Shown here: piece after piece, positions 28,284 through 37,079 of the stretch
Numbering within the stretch: position 1 is the first letter of the stretch
Layout: every line of letters begins with the position of its first letter
From: a virus
DNA: 55,573 nt
Reading direction: 5' to 3' (one strand)
Virus record (IMG/VR): IMGVR_UViG_3300036829_000239
Span: 1 to 55,573 of that record
The notes under the pieces: model-generated
What the model saw: only the letters and a program-made list of their open reading frames with translations
What the model was told of the DNA's origin: nothing
The model's database searches: none
Program-made: the position numbers and the translations under genes

Positions 28284-30815
28284 ATGACCAGCGAGCGGCT
28301 CCCGGCCCCTTCCCCGGATGCCGCGGCCGGGCGGAGCGACGGGCAGTTCACCGCCGGGCTGGCCCACGAGAAGGTCGGGCACACCGGCCAGGGACTCTGG
28401 CATCACAAGAACATGCAGCTCCCGGCGTACATCCAGCACATCGCCAACGACCTCATCCAGGGCGGCATGGCCGAGTCCCGCGCCATCGCCACCGCCGTCT
28501 CCCGGTGCAAGGTGTGGTGCGCCGGCGGCGGCGGCGTGAAACCGGACACGAAGGCGAAGGCGTGCGCGGCCATCGCGGAGTGGGAGAAGCTGAAGGTGCA
28601 GTCCCATGCGGCCGGCGGCGGCCCGGCGACGGCGGAGGAGGCCGCCGCGGGAGCAGGCGCGGCGGCATGGAACGAGGCGCTGCACCCGCGCGTCCCGTCC
28701 GGCGCCGGCGGCGGCCAGTTCGCCCCGGGCGGCGGCGGGAAGGCGCCCACCAACGCGAACCCGGTGGGCAACGGCGCGGGCGGCCAGACGGTGACGGACC
28801 TGCAGAAGCGGCTGAACCAGCTCGGCTACAAGGTGAAGACGGACGGCAAGTTCGGCGGGAAGACCGAGGCCGCGGTCAGGCAGTACCAGAAGGACCGCGG
28901 GCTGAAGGTCGACGGGCTGGTCGGGCCGAAGACCACGGCGTCGCTGCGGTCCCCGTCCCGCAAGCGCACCACCAAGCCGGGGCAGCCGCCGGGGCCGGGC
29001 CGGAACCCGACGCCGCAGCAGCAGCTCACCCGCCGCGCCGCCGCCCCGGCGCTGGTCACGATGCCGGGCGTCGACCTGATGGCAGCCGGGTCGTGGGAGC
29101 TGTCCACCGGCAGGCAGACGTTCACCCGGCAGGACATCGCCGACGCGATCGACGCGGCCGGGTGCCCGGCGGTCGGCGACCCGGTGATCAAGCTCGGGCA
29201 TGTCGACCCGCGGTTCGACGGGCAGCCCGCGATCGGCCGGGTGACGAACCTGCGCACCGACGAGTCCGGGATGAAGCTGGTCGGGGACCTGGCCGGGCTG
29301 CCCGGCTGGTTCGCGGAGATCGCCGCCGCCGCCTATCCCCGCCGGTCGGTGGAGGGTGCGTACAACTTCCGCTGCCAGACGGGGCATAAGCACCCGTTTG
29401 TCCTGACGGGCCTGGCGATGCTCGGCGTGACGGCGCCGGGGGTCGGGGTGCTGAACGAGCTGCCGGACGTCGCCGCGCTGTACGGCGTGCAGGCCGAGGC
29501 GCGGGGTGAGGGCGAGTCGTGGCGGTTCGCGTCCGACAACCTGGATGAGGAGGGTGAGCCGGTGGCTGTTACCGAGGAAGACGTGCGCCGCGCCTACTAC
29601 GCGGCCGGCGCGCCGCCGGACTGGTGGATCGCCGAACTGCACATGACCCCGACGCAGCTCATCGTGAGCGCGGGGGACGGGAGGATCTACCGGGTGCCGT
29701 TCCGCATCGCGGGGCAGGACGGCATCGAGTTCGAGCAGCCGGTGGAGCTGGCGTCGTACCAGGACGTGGCGGCAAGCCGGGCGACGGGCGCGGTGATCAC
29801 GTACGCGAGCGCGGCCGACTCCCGCAGCCTGGGCGGCGAGGACGGGGACGACGGGGATGCCGGGGACGACGGGGATGCCGGGGACGGCGACAGCGCGGCG
29901 GCGGCGGCGGACTCCAAGCCGTACGGCGACGTGAAGTACGCCGACCCGAAGAACGGCAAGTACCCGGTCGACACCGAGGCCCACGCGCGCGCCGCCTGGA
30001 GTTACATCAACCAGGACAAGAACGCGGCCCAGTACCCGATGAACGGCGTGACCCTCGCCGAGGTGAAGGCCGCGATCGCCGCGGCGTGCAGGAAGTTCGG
30101 CATCGACGTGAACGCCGCCGCCTCCGACGCGCCGGCGCTGGACGGCGACGACATGACCGGCGACAGGAACAACGCCGCGATGTCCCACGGGCCGGTCGCC
30201 GCGACCCACAAACATCCGCATGCGGCGATGGGATCGCAGGGCGGCGACAGCACGCACGACCACTCGCACACCCACAAGGGTGACGCGAGCCACGACCACG
30301 CCCACGCATCCGCGTCGGCAGGCAACAGGACAAGGAAGGGAGGCTCGGAAGTGGATTTCACTGACGAGCAGATCGCCAGCCTGCGCGAGAAGCTGGGGCT
30401 GGGCGAGGACGACGAGCTGACCCCGGACGCGCTGATCGCGGAGCTGGGCAAGGAGCCGGTGGCCGCGTCGGGCCGGAAGCTGCCCGCCGGCGTAATGCTG
30501 GTGGAACGCGAGGCGTGGGACGCAATGAACCGGCGGGTCGAGGCCGGCGAGCAGTTCCGCGTCAAGAAGCAGCATGAGGAACGCGACGAGATCATCGACC
30601 GGGCGGTCCGCGACGGGAAGTTCTCCGCCGCCCGCCGGACGCACTGGGCGCGGCTGTGGAACGCCGACCCGGACGGCACCCGGGAGGTCCTCGCCGGCCT
30701 GCAGAAGAACGTCGTCCCGGTGGGCGACATCGGGTCCGGCGGCGGCAGCCTCGACGACGACGACTTCGACCGGGAGTTCGCCGCGCTGTGGGCTCCGGGC
30801 ACCTTCAAGAAGTGA
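28284..30815 (+). CDS. Multidomain capsid maturation protease/scaffold, 843 aa
   Basis: The order is: a lysis/structure-like N-terminus with a LPAYIQHIANDLIQGG repeat domain (40-105), a peptidoglycan-binding (PG_binding_1) domain (169-226: DLQKRLNQLGYKVKTDGKFG, then KVDGLVGPKT), a Mu I-type protease-like domain (262-396: GSWELSTGRQTF, IKLGHVDPRF, PAIGRVTNLR), an acidic linker, a DUF6582-like domain (549-610: KYADPKNGKYPVDTEAH), a His-rich stretch (634-676), and a helical C-terminal scaffold (690-843). It sits where head protease/scaffold genes usually are. GAGGAGG precedes ATG 28284. A peptidoglycan-binding domain in this protein is unusual. Confidence 0.7.
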   Translation: MTSERLPAPSPDAAAGRSDGQFTAGLAHEKVGHTGQGLWHHKNMQLPAYIQHIANDLIQGGMAESRAIATAVSRCKVWCAGGGGVKPDTKAKACAAIAEWEKLKVQSHAAGGGPATAEEAAAGAGAAAWNEALHPRVPSGAGGGQFAPGGGGKAPTNANPVGNGAGGQTVTDLQKRLNQLGYKVKTDGKFGGKTEAAVRQYQKDRGLKVDGLVGPKTTASLRSPSRKRTTKPGQPPGPGRNPTPQQQLTRRAAAPALVTMPGVDLMAAGSWELSTGRQTFTRQDIADAIDAAGCPAVGDPVIKLGHVDPRFDGQPAIGRVTNLRTDESGMKLVGDLAGLPGWFAEIAAAAYPRRSVEGAYNFRCQTGHKHPFVLTGLAMLGVTAPGVGVLNELPDVAALYGVQAEARGEGESWRFASDNLDEEGEPVAVTEEDVRRAYYAAGAPPDWWIAELHMTPTQLIVSAGDGRIYRVPFRIAGQDGIEFEQPVELASYQDVAASRATGAVITYASAADSRSLGGEDGDDGDAGDDGDAGDGDSAAAAADSKPYGDVKYADPKNGKYPVDTEAHARAAWSYINQDKNAAQYPMNGVTLAEVKAAIAAACRKFGIDVNAAASDAPALDGDDMTGDRNNAAMSHGPVAATHKHPHAAMGSQGGDSTHDHSHTHKGDASHDHAHASASAGNRTRKGGSEVDFTDEQIASLREKLGLGEDDELTPDALIAELGKEPVAASGRKLPAGVMLVEREAWDAMNRRVEAGEQFRVKKQHEERDEIIDRAVRDGKFSAARRTHWARLWNADPDGTREVLAGLQKNVVPVGDIGSGGGSLDDDDFDREFAALWAPGTFKK

Positions 30816-30818
30816 GCC

Positions 30819-31280
30819 GTGGCTGACTACACGCCGGTCTACATCCCGGGCCGGGTCATCACCCTCACCGCCTTGACGGCGGTGACGGGCGGGGACCTGC
30901 TCGTCGTGGCAGGCAACGGCCAGGCCGCTAAGGCGAGCGCCGTTTCGCAGGTCATCATCGGCGTGGCTGCCGACGACACTCCGGCCAACGGCCGGGTCAC
31001 GGTGTACGGGCGCGGCACGGTGCACGAGTCGATCGCGGACGGTTCGATCACGGCGGGCAAGCTGCTCATCTCGACTGCTACGGCTAACCGCCAGGTCGCA
31101 GTCAAGTCCGAAACGCCCCTGGCCACCCAGGACGTGACCGCTTCGCCGACGAACATCACGATCAACGCGGCGATCAACGCGGTCGTGGCTGCGGTCAACG
31201 CCGAAAATGACCGCGACGTTATCGGCGTGGCGCTCACCGGAAATCCGGACGGTCTCAAGGTCCGCTGGATGGAGTTCTGA
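30819..31280 (+). CDS. DUF2190 capsid decoration protein, copy 1, 153 aa
   Basis: Begins MADYTPVYIPGRVITLTALT and has DUF2190 features: GGDLLVVAGNGQAAKAS, then IGVAADDTPANGRVTVYGRG, then GSITAGKLLI. Such proteins decorate capsids and stabilise them. GTG 30819 directly follows the protease/scaffold gene. Its codons are less GC-rich than those of neighbours, as are those of the next two genes. Confidence 0.75.
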   Translation: MADYTPVYIPGRVITLTALTAVTGGDLLVVAGNGQAAKASAVSQVIIGVAADDTPANGRVTVYGRGTVHESIADGSITAGKLLISTATANRQVAVKSETPLATQDVTASPTNITINAAINAVVAAVNAENDRDVIGVALTGNPDGLKVRWMEF

Positions 31281-32125
31281 TGCCGGACACGGACAACAGG
31301 GCTGTCGCCACCGTCACCGGCTTCGCTCAGGTCATTACGCCTGGTGCGGCCGATGTCGTGATGTCCGATGACTTCAGCGGCACCAGCCTGGATACGCAGA
31401 AGTGGACCTTCACGGATAAGTCGCTTGGGTTCCTTTCCGTCAACGAGTCTGACGGCCAGCTCCAGGCTTCGGTGAACATCACCAGTAGCGGCGGCCTGTG
31501 GGTGGTTGCCCAGACCGCCGGTTCTTACAATCTGGCAGGCGGCTACGTTCAGGCACGCCTGGCGGCACTTTCCGCCGTGTCCGGCAGCCTCAATGTGGAC
31601 GTGTACCTGGACAGCTACATCAACGGAACGTTCGGCCCGCAGGGCAGCGGGCCGTATATCGGCCTCAAAGGCACTGACGGCGGGACCGTTGTTCTCGTCT
31701 CCAGCCTGGGGAGCGTCCCGTGGTCTGCCGAATCGATGGGCTGGGTGCGGCTCCGCACCTGGCAAGGTCAGGTCTACTACGAGGTTTCGCCGGACGGGTC
31801 TTCCTGGACGACGCTGTGGACTGATGCCGAGGCTGCGGGCGTCGTGACCCCGGCACTCATCTTCTCGGCCGGGCCAACTTACTACCCGCCTGGAAACCTG
31901 AACGGCACCGCCGGAGTCGCGGACTTTGAGGTTGCGCAGATGCCGCCAAATCCGCCGACCCCGGTGGTCACAGCCCGCGCCGCCGTCGTCGCCTCGGACG
32001 GGCACGTAGTCAGCCTGCCTGGCGTTACTGCCCCGTTCACTTACGGCGACCACATCGGCAACATCGTCATCGATGCGGTTCGCGCCGCTGCCGGTGACCC
32101 GCAACTCGACGTGACGATTTTTTAG
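31280..32125 (+). CDS. Lectin/LamG-like virion surface protein, 281 aa
   Basis: Residues 25-215 match a concanavalin/LamG-type jelly roll: MSDDFSGTSLDTQKWTF, GGLWVVAQTAGSYNLAGGYV, then DVYLDSYING, YYEVSPDGSSW and a GVADFEV end. Residues 220-281 add a small domain. It lies between the two DUF2190 genes, so it is probably a capsid surface adhesin. ATG 31280 overlaps the previous TGA. Lower GC than neighbouring genes suggests recent acquisition. Confidence 0.65.
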   Translation: MPDTDNRAVATVTGFAQVITPGAADVVMSDDFSGTSLDTQKWTFTDKSLGFLSVNESDGQLQASVNITSSGGLWVVAQTAGSYNLAGGYVQARLAALSAVSGSLNVDVYLDSYINGTFGPQGSGPYIGLKGTDGGTVVLVSSLGSVPWSAESMGWVRLRTWQGQVYYEVSPDGSSWTTLWTDAEAAGVVTPALIFSAGPTYYPPGNLNGTAGVADFEVAQMPPNPPTPVVTARAAVVASDGHVVSLPGVTAPFTYGDHIGNIVIDAVRAAAGDPQLDVTIF

Positions 32126-32136
32126 GAGGCAGGCCA

Positions 32137-32550
32137 GTGGCCGATTACACGCCAGTCAACAGTGACGCTGCCGCGTTCACCGCGACCGTAGGGGCGACCC
32201 CCGTCTCAGGCGGGATGCTGGTTGAGGTTGGAGCCCTAGACGGCACGGTGATCCCGGCAGGCGGCACCAAGCGACCCATCGGCGTGGCGGCGTTCGACGC
32301 GATCTCCGGCCAGCGCGTCACCGTCTACCTTCTGCCGGGGATGATTCACGAAGTGCTCGTCAAGAGCGGCGTGACTATCGGGCTGGGAGCGCCCGTCATC
32401 CCCTCGACATCAAGCGCTCCCCAGCTCGGGCAGGCCGACACCGGGGTGCTAGCCACCGTCGCGGCGGCCGGCACCCTGATCGGCATCGCGCTCAAGGCGA
32501 GCGCTGCTGGCGACGGCACCTCCGTCAAGGTCCGGTTCATCGGGGCCTGA
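32137..32550 (+). CDS. DUF2190 capsid decoration protein, copy 2, 137 aa
   Basis: Begins MADYTPVNSDAAAFTATVGA; GGMLVEVGALDGTVIPAGG and IGVAAFDAISGQRVTVYLLP match copy 1 and DUF2190. It is shorter than copy 1 by 16 residues. AGGAGG precedes GTG 32137. Duplication with the lectin-like gene between the copies suggests insertion into or beside an ancestral decoration gene. Confidence 0.75.
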   Translation: MADYTPVNSDAAAFTATVGATPVSGGMLVEVGALDGTVIPAGGTKRPIGVAAFDAISGQRVTVYLLPGMIHEVLVKSGVTIGLGAPVIPSTSSAPQLGQADTGVLATVAAAGTLIGIALKASAAGDGTSVKVRFIGA

Positions 32551-32596
32551 GCCCCGGCAGGCAAACGCCCGGCTAGGGCAAAAGGAGTGATGACAG

Positions 32597-33520
32597 ATGC
32601 CAGGTACCTACCCGGCAGCACCGCCCACCCTGTCGGGCGATCTGGAGACCATCAGCCGGTTTCTCCAGTCCCCGACGCAGATCCGGCGGCGGCTTCGCGA
32701 CTTCCGCGACCTGCGGTTCGTGTCCGACCAGGTCCTCACGCAGCGGTTCAGGACGTCGGGCGGCGCGGCGCTGTACGAGCTGAGCGAGCCGTTCCTCACC
32801 GACCGCACCGTGGAACAGGTCGGGGCCGGGGCCGAGTACCCGTTCGCGAACATGCCGACCGGCACCGCGGGCATCGCGGCCGTGTCCAAGTGGGGCCAGA
32901 AGGTCCGCGTGACCGACGACGAGATCGCGAGGAATATTTACGCGGGACAGACGATCGACCGGGCGCTGCGCAAGACGGTCAACTCGATCATCGGGGCGGT
33001 CGACGGCATCACGATGTCCACGATGGCCTCGACCATCACCGACAACGTGACTACCTCGGTCACCTGGAACGCGGGTGTCACGGCGCACATCCTCCAGGAC
33101 ATCCTGCTGGCGAAGGCGCACGTGTACGCCAAGAACCTCGGCTACAAGCCGGACACGCTGCTGGTGGACGACACGCACTACGCGTACATGATGTCGGACA
33201 CGAACGTGACGAACGCGCTGCGCCGCGAGACCACCGACAACCCGATTTACACCGGCACCATCGAGGTGATCGCGGGCCTGACGATCGTCGTGTCCCCGTC
33301 TGTCGCCTTCACCGGCAAGCCGCTGGTGCTCGATGCGACGCAGCTCGGCGGCATGGCCGACGAGGCTGACTCCGCTCCGGGTTACGCGGTGTCGGACCTG
33401 GGTGTCGAGGTCAAGAGCATCCGGCTGGAATCCAACGACGCGTGGGACCTTCAGGCCCGCCGCAAGACCGTCCCGATTGTCCAGGAGCCGGGCTCGGCCT
33501 GCACCATCACGGGCACCTGA
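32597..33520 (+). CDS. Major capsid protein (HK97 fold), 307 aa
   Basis: HK97-type features: an N-terminal helical arm, a FLTDRTVEQVGAGAEYPF segment, WGQKVRVTDDEIARNIYAG (E-loop/P-domain), KNLGYKPDTLLVDDTHYAYM, GTIEVIAGLTIVVSPSV, and the C-terminal IRLESNDAWDLQARRKTVPI. The size is usual for a 300-aa actinophage capsid. No long prodomain, as the scaffold/protease is a separate gene. AGGAG at 32582 serves ATG 32597. Confidence 0.85.
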   Translation: MPGTYPAAPPTLSGDLETISRFLQSPTQIRRRLRDFRDLRFVSDQVLTQRFRTSGGAALYELSEPFLTDRTVEQVGAGAEYPFANMPTGTAGIAAVSKWGQKVRVTDDEIARNIYAGQTIDRALRKTVNSIIGAVDGITMSTMASTITDNVTTSVTWNAGVTAHILQDILLAKAHVYAKNLGYKPDTLLVDDTHYAYMMSDTNVTNALRRETTDNPIYTGTIEVIAGLTIVVSPSVAFTGKPLVLDATQLGGMADEADSAPGYAVSDLGVEVKSIRLESNDAWDLQARRKTVPIVQEPGSACTITGT

Positions 33521-33538
33521 CCAGGGGAGGAGTTCCTG

Positions 33539-33793
33539 ATGGCGAAGTACGTGGTGACGGCACCCCGCGTGGTGCTCACGACCATGACAATGGACGGGGT
33601 CCGGGCGATCGGCCTCTTTGCGGGTGCCCCGGTGCCCGACGATGTGCCGCCTGAGCAGATCAGGCATCACCTGGACAACAACCTGATCGCGGAGGTGCCG
33701 GAGCCCGCTCCGCCTGCCCGGCCGGCACCGGCTAAGGCGGAGGGCGACAAGCCGGCGGGGAAGCCTGCCGCCGCCCCGGGCAAGCAGGGCTGA
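33539..33793 (+). CDS. Small head protein, 84 aa
   Basis: ATG 33539 follows GGGGAGGAG. A short beta-rich start (MAKYVVTAPRVVLTTMT) is followed by an acidic helix and a Pro/Ala/Lys tail. Proteins of this type with a C-terminal disordered tail often lie directly after capsid genes as decoration or connector components. No specific family identified. Confidence 0.6.
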   Translation: MAKYVVTAPRVVLTTMTMDGVRAIGLFAGAPVPDDVPPEQIRHHLDNNLIAEVPEPAPPARPAPAKAEGDKPAGKPAAAPGKQG

Positions 33794-33796
33794 GCC

Positions 33797-34297
33797 GTGC
33801 CGGGTGAACCGTGGGCCCCGCTGCTCTCCGACGTCGCGAGGCACATTCCGACGAGGACGCGGGACACCAGGTCGCCGGGCAGCGACCGGATGCTCGGCAC
33901 GTTCACCGCGAGCACCACGCCGACGGACGAGCAGGCGCAGCAGGTCATCGACGACGCCGTGGCCGGGCTGGAGGCGGCCGCGGGCGACATCCCGGACATG
34001 ATGACGACGTCGCCGGACCTGGCCGTGGCGATGCGCACCTACGTGGAGTGGCGGGCGGCGGCCGACATCGAGCTGGCCTACCCGAACCGGGACGCCGACC
34101 TGCAGATGGCCGACCGGCTGACCGCGCGGGCGGAGGCGGCCTACCAGGTGGTGATGCAGGGGCTGGCGGCGATCGGCGGCGGCACCATCGACGTGCTGCC
34201 GGACTGGGCGTTCCCCGACCCGCCGCCGTACGCCGACCAGTCGCCCGGCAGCGGCATCGAGTTCCTCGTCAAGCCGGTGGTGATCCCGGATGGCTGA
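33797..34297 (+). CDS. Head-tail connector (adaptor) protein, 166 aa
   Basis: GTG 33797 follows the previous stop. Residues 5-60 fold as helix and loop, then EQAQQVIDDAVAGLEAAAGD and VEWRAAADIELAYPNRDAD; this helical layout matches phage head-tail adaptors such as gp6/gp15 families. The C-terminal part (DWAFPDPPPYADQ) is conserved in actinophage connectors. Gene order (capsid, small, adaptor, gp10-like) supports the call. Confidence 0.65.
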   Translation: MPGEPWAPLLSDVARHIPTRTRDTRSPGSDRMLGTFTASTTPTDEQAQQVIDDAVAGLEAAAGDIPDMMTTSPDLAVAMRTYVEWRAAADIELAYPNRDADLQMADRLTARAEAAYQVVMQGLAAIGGGTIDVLPDWAFPDPPPYADQSPGSGIEFLVKPVVIPDG

Positions 34298-34697
34298 CGC
34301 AGTCGTGTTCGATGACGCCGCGGTGGCGGGGCTGGCCGAGAACGTGAACGTGCGGGCGGTGGTGGACCGGGTGGCCGCCGACGCGGTGCGGACGATGAAG
34401 TTCCTGGCCCCGGTGTCCCCGCCCGGGCCGCTGCACCGGTCGGGGAACCTGCGCAGCTCGATTCACGCGTTCCGGCAGCCGGGCGGCGAGATCGTCGTGG
34501 GGCCGACCGCGGACTACGCGGAGTACGTGGAGTACGACACCAGGCCGCACATCATCACCTCCCGCGGCCCGTGGCCGCTCCGGAACCGGGAAACCGGGGC
34601 TGTTTTCGGCCGGGTCGTGCACCATCCGGGGACCCGCGGCCAGCATTTCGTGGAGAAGACGGCCGACAGCTTCGAAGGCAGGGTGTATCACGCGTGA
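34290..34697 (+). CDS. HK97 gp10-like tail completion protein, 135 aa
   Basis: The family pattern is clear: TMKFLAPVSPPGPLHRSGNL, then SSIHAFRQPGG, then VGPTADYAEYVEYDTRPHII and RGQHFVEKTADSFEGR. gp10-like proteins form the head-tail interface or tail terminator region. ATG 34290 overlaps the previous gene by 8 nt. Also found after adaptors in many siphoviruses. Confidence 0.75.
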   Translation: MADAVVFDDAAVAGLAENVNVRAVVDRVAADAVRTMKFLAPVSPPGPLHRSGNLRSSIHAFRQPGGEIVVGPTADYAEYVEYDTRPHIITSRGPWPLRNRETGAVFGRVVHHPGTRGQHFVEKTADSFEGRVYHA

Positions 34698-34894
34698 ACT
34701 ACCAGGCTGGGCCTCCGGCGTCATGCCCGCCGCTGGCGGGGATGCCCCCGCTGGCGACGGCGCAGGGTGCCGCGCGCCCGGCCCAGCCTGAGCGTGTCCC
34801 GGCCTCCCGGCCGGTGCTGGGGGTGTCGGCCAGGGTCGGGCGCTGGACGCTCAGCGTTGCCCTCCGCGCCGAGCGCAGGGGGGTGCCGCGGTGA
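34694..34894 (+). CDS. Possible small protein, 66 aa
   Basis: GTG 34694 overlaps the previous TGA, as in real coupled genes, and its stop overlaps the next GTG. The product is low-complexity (Pro, Ala, Arg), with no recognisable fold. It may be a genuine small protein or fortuitous coding that bridges two genes. Confidence 0.4.
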   Translation: MNYQAGPPASCPPLAGMPPLATAQGAARPAQPERVPASRPVLGVSARVGRWTLSVALRAERRGVPR

Positions 34895-35328
34895 GCGTCG
34901 CCGCGCAGGCCGCGATCCGGGCGTGGATCAACGGTCGCGCTGACCTGGTCGGGGACGGGCTGCCGCTGGCGCGCGGCGCGTACCTGCGGGAGCAGCGGTC
35001 CCCGGCGGACGGCGGGTACGCCGTCATCTCCCGCACCTCCGAGGGCGTCACGTCGATCGTCGCGGAGCCGGCCCCGGTGCTGGCGGTGGCGCGGATCCAG
35101 TGCCTGGTGTACGCCGGCACGGAGGAGGCGTCGGAGGCGGCGGCGGCGGCGCTCCGCTCCGCGTTCGAGACGCTGGAGGGCAACCCGGAACCGTGCGGCG
35201 GCACCGGGGTCACCGTCCTCACCGCGGACAACCACATCGGCCCGCTGTTCGTCCCGCATGCCGGTGACACCGGTGAGATCTACAGCTTCCAGGTGAATGC
35301 GGACTTCGTGCTCCGCGACGACTCATAG
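34891..35328 (+). CDS. Tail terminator-like protein, 145 aa
   Basis: The protein begins with a helix (QAAIRAWINGRADLVGDGLP), then beta strands (GGYAVISRTSEGVTSIVAEP; VLAVARIQCLVYAGTEEASE), a helix (AAAAALRSAFETLEG) and final strands (IYSFQVNADFVLR), which is the gpU/gp17 tail-terminator arrangement. Position after the gp10-like gene and before the tail tube fits. GTG 34891 is coupled to the upstream frame. Confidence 0.65.
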   Translation: MSVAAQAAIRAWINGRADLVGDGLPLARGAYLREQRSPADGGYAVISRTSEGVTSIVAEPAPVLAVARIQCLVYAGTEEASEAAAAALRSAFETLEGNPEPCGGTGVTVLTADNHIGPLFVPHAGDTGEIYSFQVNADFVLRDDS

Positions 35329-35346
35329 GAGACCTTAGGAGACCAG

Positions 35347-35715
35347 ATGACCGCATACCCGATCATCGACGGGGCCGACCGGGTCACCGGCGTGGACCTG
35401 TCCGCCACGCTGGGTTCGCCCACTACTTCCGACACCTTCCCGCCGGGCGGCGACGTCTACCTGCGGGTGAAGAACGGGGCCACCGGGGCGGTTACCGGGA
35501 CGATCACGTGGCCGACCGCGACGGACGCGTACGGCGTCGGCAAATCCAGCCTGGTGCTGAACGGCGGCGCCGCGATCCCGGTCAGCTCCGACCGGATCTT
35601 CGGCCCGTTCCCGGCGGCGGAGTTCGCCGACCCCAGCGACGGCCAGGTCCACATCACGTGGACGGGCACGCTCACCGCGACGAACGTCGGCGTGTACCGC
35701 GCGACCAACGGCTGA
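35347..35715 (+). CDS. Beta-sandwich virion protein, 122 aa
   Basis: A small beta domain: YLRVKNGATGAVTGTITWPT, then KSSLVLNGGAAIPVSSDRIF, then GQVHITWTGTLTATNVGVYR. Homologues of this kind occur near capsid or tail-tube genes as decoration or connector proteins. ATG 35347. Function unconfirmed. Confidence 0.6.
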   Translation: MTAYPIIDGADRVTGVDLSATLGSPTTSDTFPPGGDVYLRVKNGATGAVTGTITWPTATDAYGVGKSSLVLNGGAAIPVSSDRIFGPFPAAEFADPSDGQVHITWTGTLTATNVGVYRATNG

Positions 35716-35726
35716 GGAGGCCAGAC

Positions 35727-36044
35727 ATGGCAAGGGCGAAGCAGCCGCCGGCTGCACCGGAGCCGGACGACGAGTTCGTGCCCCCGTTCTACGAGGCCAC
35801 GGAGGACCTGTTCATCTACAACCCGGAGGCGGGTGTGATGCCGGGGGCGGCGTTCCGCAAGGGCGACCGGGTACCGCCGGGCGGGCTGCTGCCGGAGTGG
35901 GGCGGCAAGCTGAAGGTGCCCGCCGCGTTCGAGGACCGGCTTCCGCCGCCGCAGCCCCCCGCACCGCAGGCGCCGCCTGCCGCCGGTCCTGACCAGCAGC
36001 CGCAGGCTGACGCCAACGCCGACGAGTCGGCAGGGAAGGAGTAA
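35727..36044 (+). CDS. Small protein with disordered Pro-rich tail, 105 aa
   Basis: The structured part (residues 14-75) reads EFVPPFYEATEDLFIYN, MPGAAFRKGDRVPPGG and GGKLKVPAAFEDR, typical of a small beta-rich phage protein. The tail is Pro/Ala/Gln/Asp. GAGGAGG precedes ATG 35727. It lies just before the tail tube. No specific family. Confidence 0.55.
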   Translation: MARAKQPPAAPEPDDEFVPPFYEATEDLFIYNPEAGVMPGAAFRKGDRVPPGGLLPEWGGKLKVPAAFEDRLPPPQPPAPQAPPAAGPDQQPQADANADESAGKE

Positions 36045-36046
36045 CG

Positions 36047-36619
36047 ATGGCACGCGGAACACCGGCTAACCTGTCGCTCGGCCCCGGCACCTTGTACATC
36101 AACAACCTGAACGGCACGGAGCCCACCGACCTGGTCACGGCGTGGACATCCCTATCACCGAATCCGTGGACCGCGCTGGGGTACACCGACCAGGGCAGCA
36201 CGTTCAAGTACACGATCGCCACCGGCAACGTCACCGTCGCCGAGGAACTGGACAACGTGTCGATTCAGACGACCGGCCGCAGCTCGGACCTGACGTTCGC
36301 GCTGGCGGAGATCACGGCCACGAACCTGATGCGGGCGATGAACGCACCCAACGGGGCGGTCGTTACGGCCGGCGGCGTCGCCACCATCGAGCCGCCGGAC
36401 CTGGGCACCGAAACCCGCCGGATGCTCGGCTGGCAGGCTGAGGACGCCTCGGAGCGGTGGATCTTCCGGCAGTGCTTCCAGTCCGGCGACATGACGATCC
36501 AGCGGCAGAAGGGCGCGAACAACGCCACGCTGGCGCTGGACTTCTCGCTGGAGAAGCCCTTCACCGGCCTGAAGCTGTTCAAGGTCATCATGTCCACGTC
36601 CAACCCGAACAGGTCGTAG
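36047..36619 (+). CDS. Major tail tube protein, 190 aa
   Basis: The tail-tube fold is suggested by LSLGPGTLYINNLNGTEPTD, WTALGYTDQGSTFKYTIATG, VSIQTTGRSSDLTFALAEIT and the C-terminal ATLALDFSLEKPFTGLKLF, with the LGYTDQG-type strand used in many actinophage tube proteins. AGGAG precedes ATG 36047. Followed by two chaperone genes and the tape measure. Confidence 0.75.
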   Translation: MARGTPANLSLGPGTLYINNLNGTEPTDLVTAWTSLSPNPWTALGYTDQGSTFKYTIATGNVTVAEELDNVSIQTTGRSSDLTFALAEITATNLMRAMNAPNGAVVTAGGVATIEPPDLGTETRRMLGWQAEDASERWIFRQCFQSGDMTIQRQKGANNATLALDFSLEKPFTGLKLFKVIMSTSNPNRS

Positions 36620-36627
36620 AAAAAAAG

Positions 36628-37077
36628 ATGTCCACGTTGTCTGGATCCATCAGCTCCCCAGTGCTGGGCGCTGATGGTCTGCCGCGCGATCTACAGCTCT
36701 CGTTCAGTGAGGCGGATCTCCCCACATCCAACGGCTACAGGCCGTGTCACTACCGATGGGACCTGGCCAGCGCAACCTACACGGCGGTTGTGTACTCCCC
36801 GTCCGGGGGCTCTCCCACCACCTACTGGACGGGCCAGGCCTTCTTCGATTCGGAAGATCTCGGGTGGTTCCGGCCCAACGCGGACAAGGTAGTCGATAGC
36901 GCTCTGGGGTTCGCCACGTGGGGCGACCCCAGCGATTTCGTTGGCTGGGAGCAGTTGCCCGGGTGGCATTTCGAGTGCACCGCCACCGTCACGGGGACCA
37001 TCACCAACGTGGACAGCGGCGCCGTAAGCGCGGCAATCACAAGGACGACTGATGTCGAAATAGCGGGGATGCCATAG
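36628..37077 (+). CDS. Hypothetical virion-associated protein, 149 aa
   Basis: Beta-rich with YRPCHYRWDLASATYTAVV, WTGQAFFDSEDLGWFRPNAD and CTATVTGTITNVDSGAVSAA. Codons are clearly less GC-rich than those of the tail tube and chaperone genes around it, so it may be a recent insertion. Only a seven-A run and a G lie between the previous stop and ATG 36628, with no normal ribosome site. Likely a structural moron; unproven. Confidence 0.55.
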   Translation: MSTLSGSISSPVLGADGLPRDLQLSFSEADLPTSNGYRPCHYRWDLASATYTAVVYSPSGGSPTTYWTGQAFFDSEDLGWFRPNADKVVDSALGFATWGDPSDFVGWEQLPGWHFECTATVTGTITNVDSGAVSAAITRTTDVEIAGMP

Positions 37078-37079
37078 CA

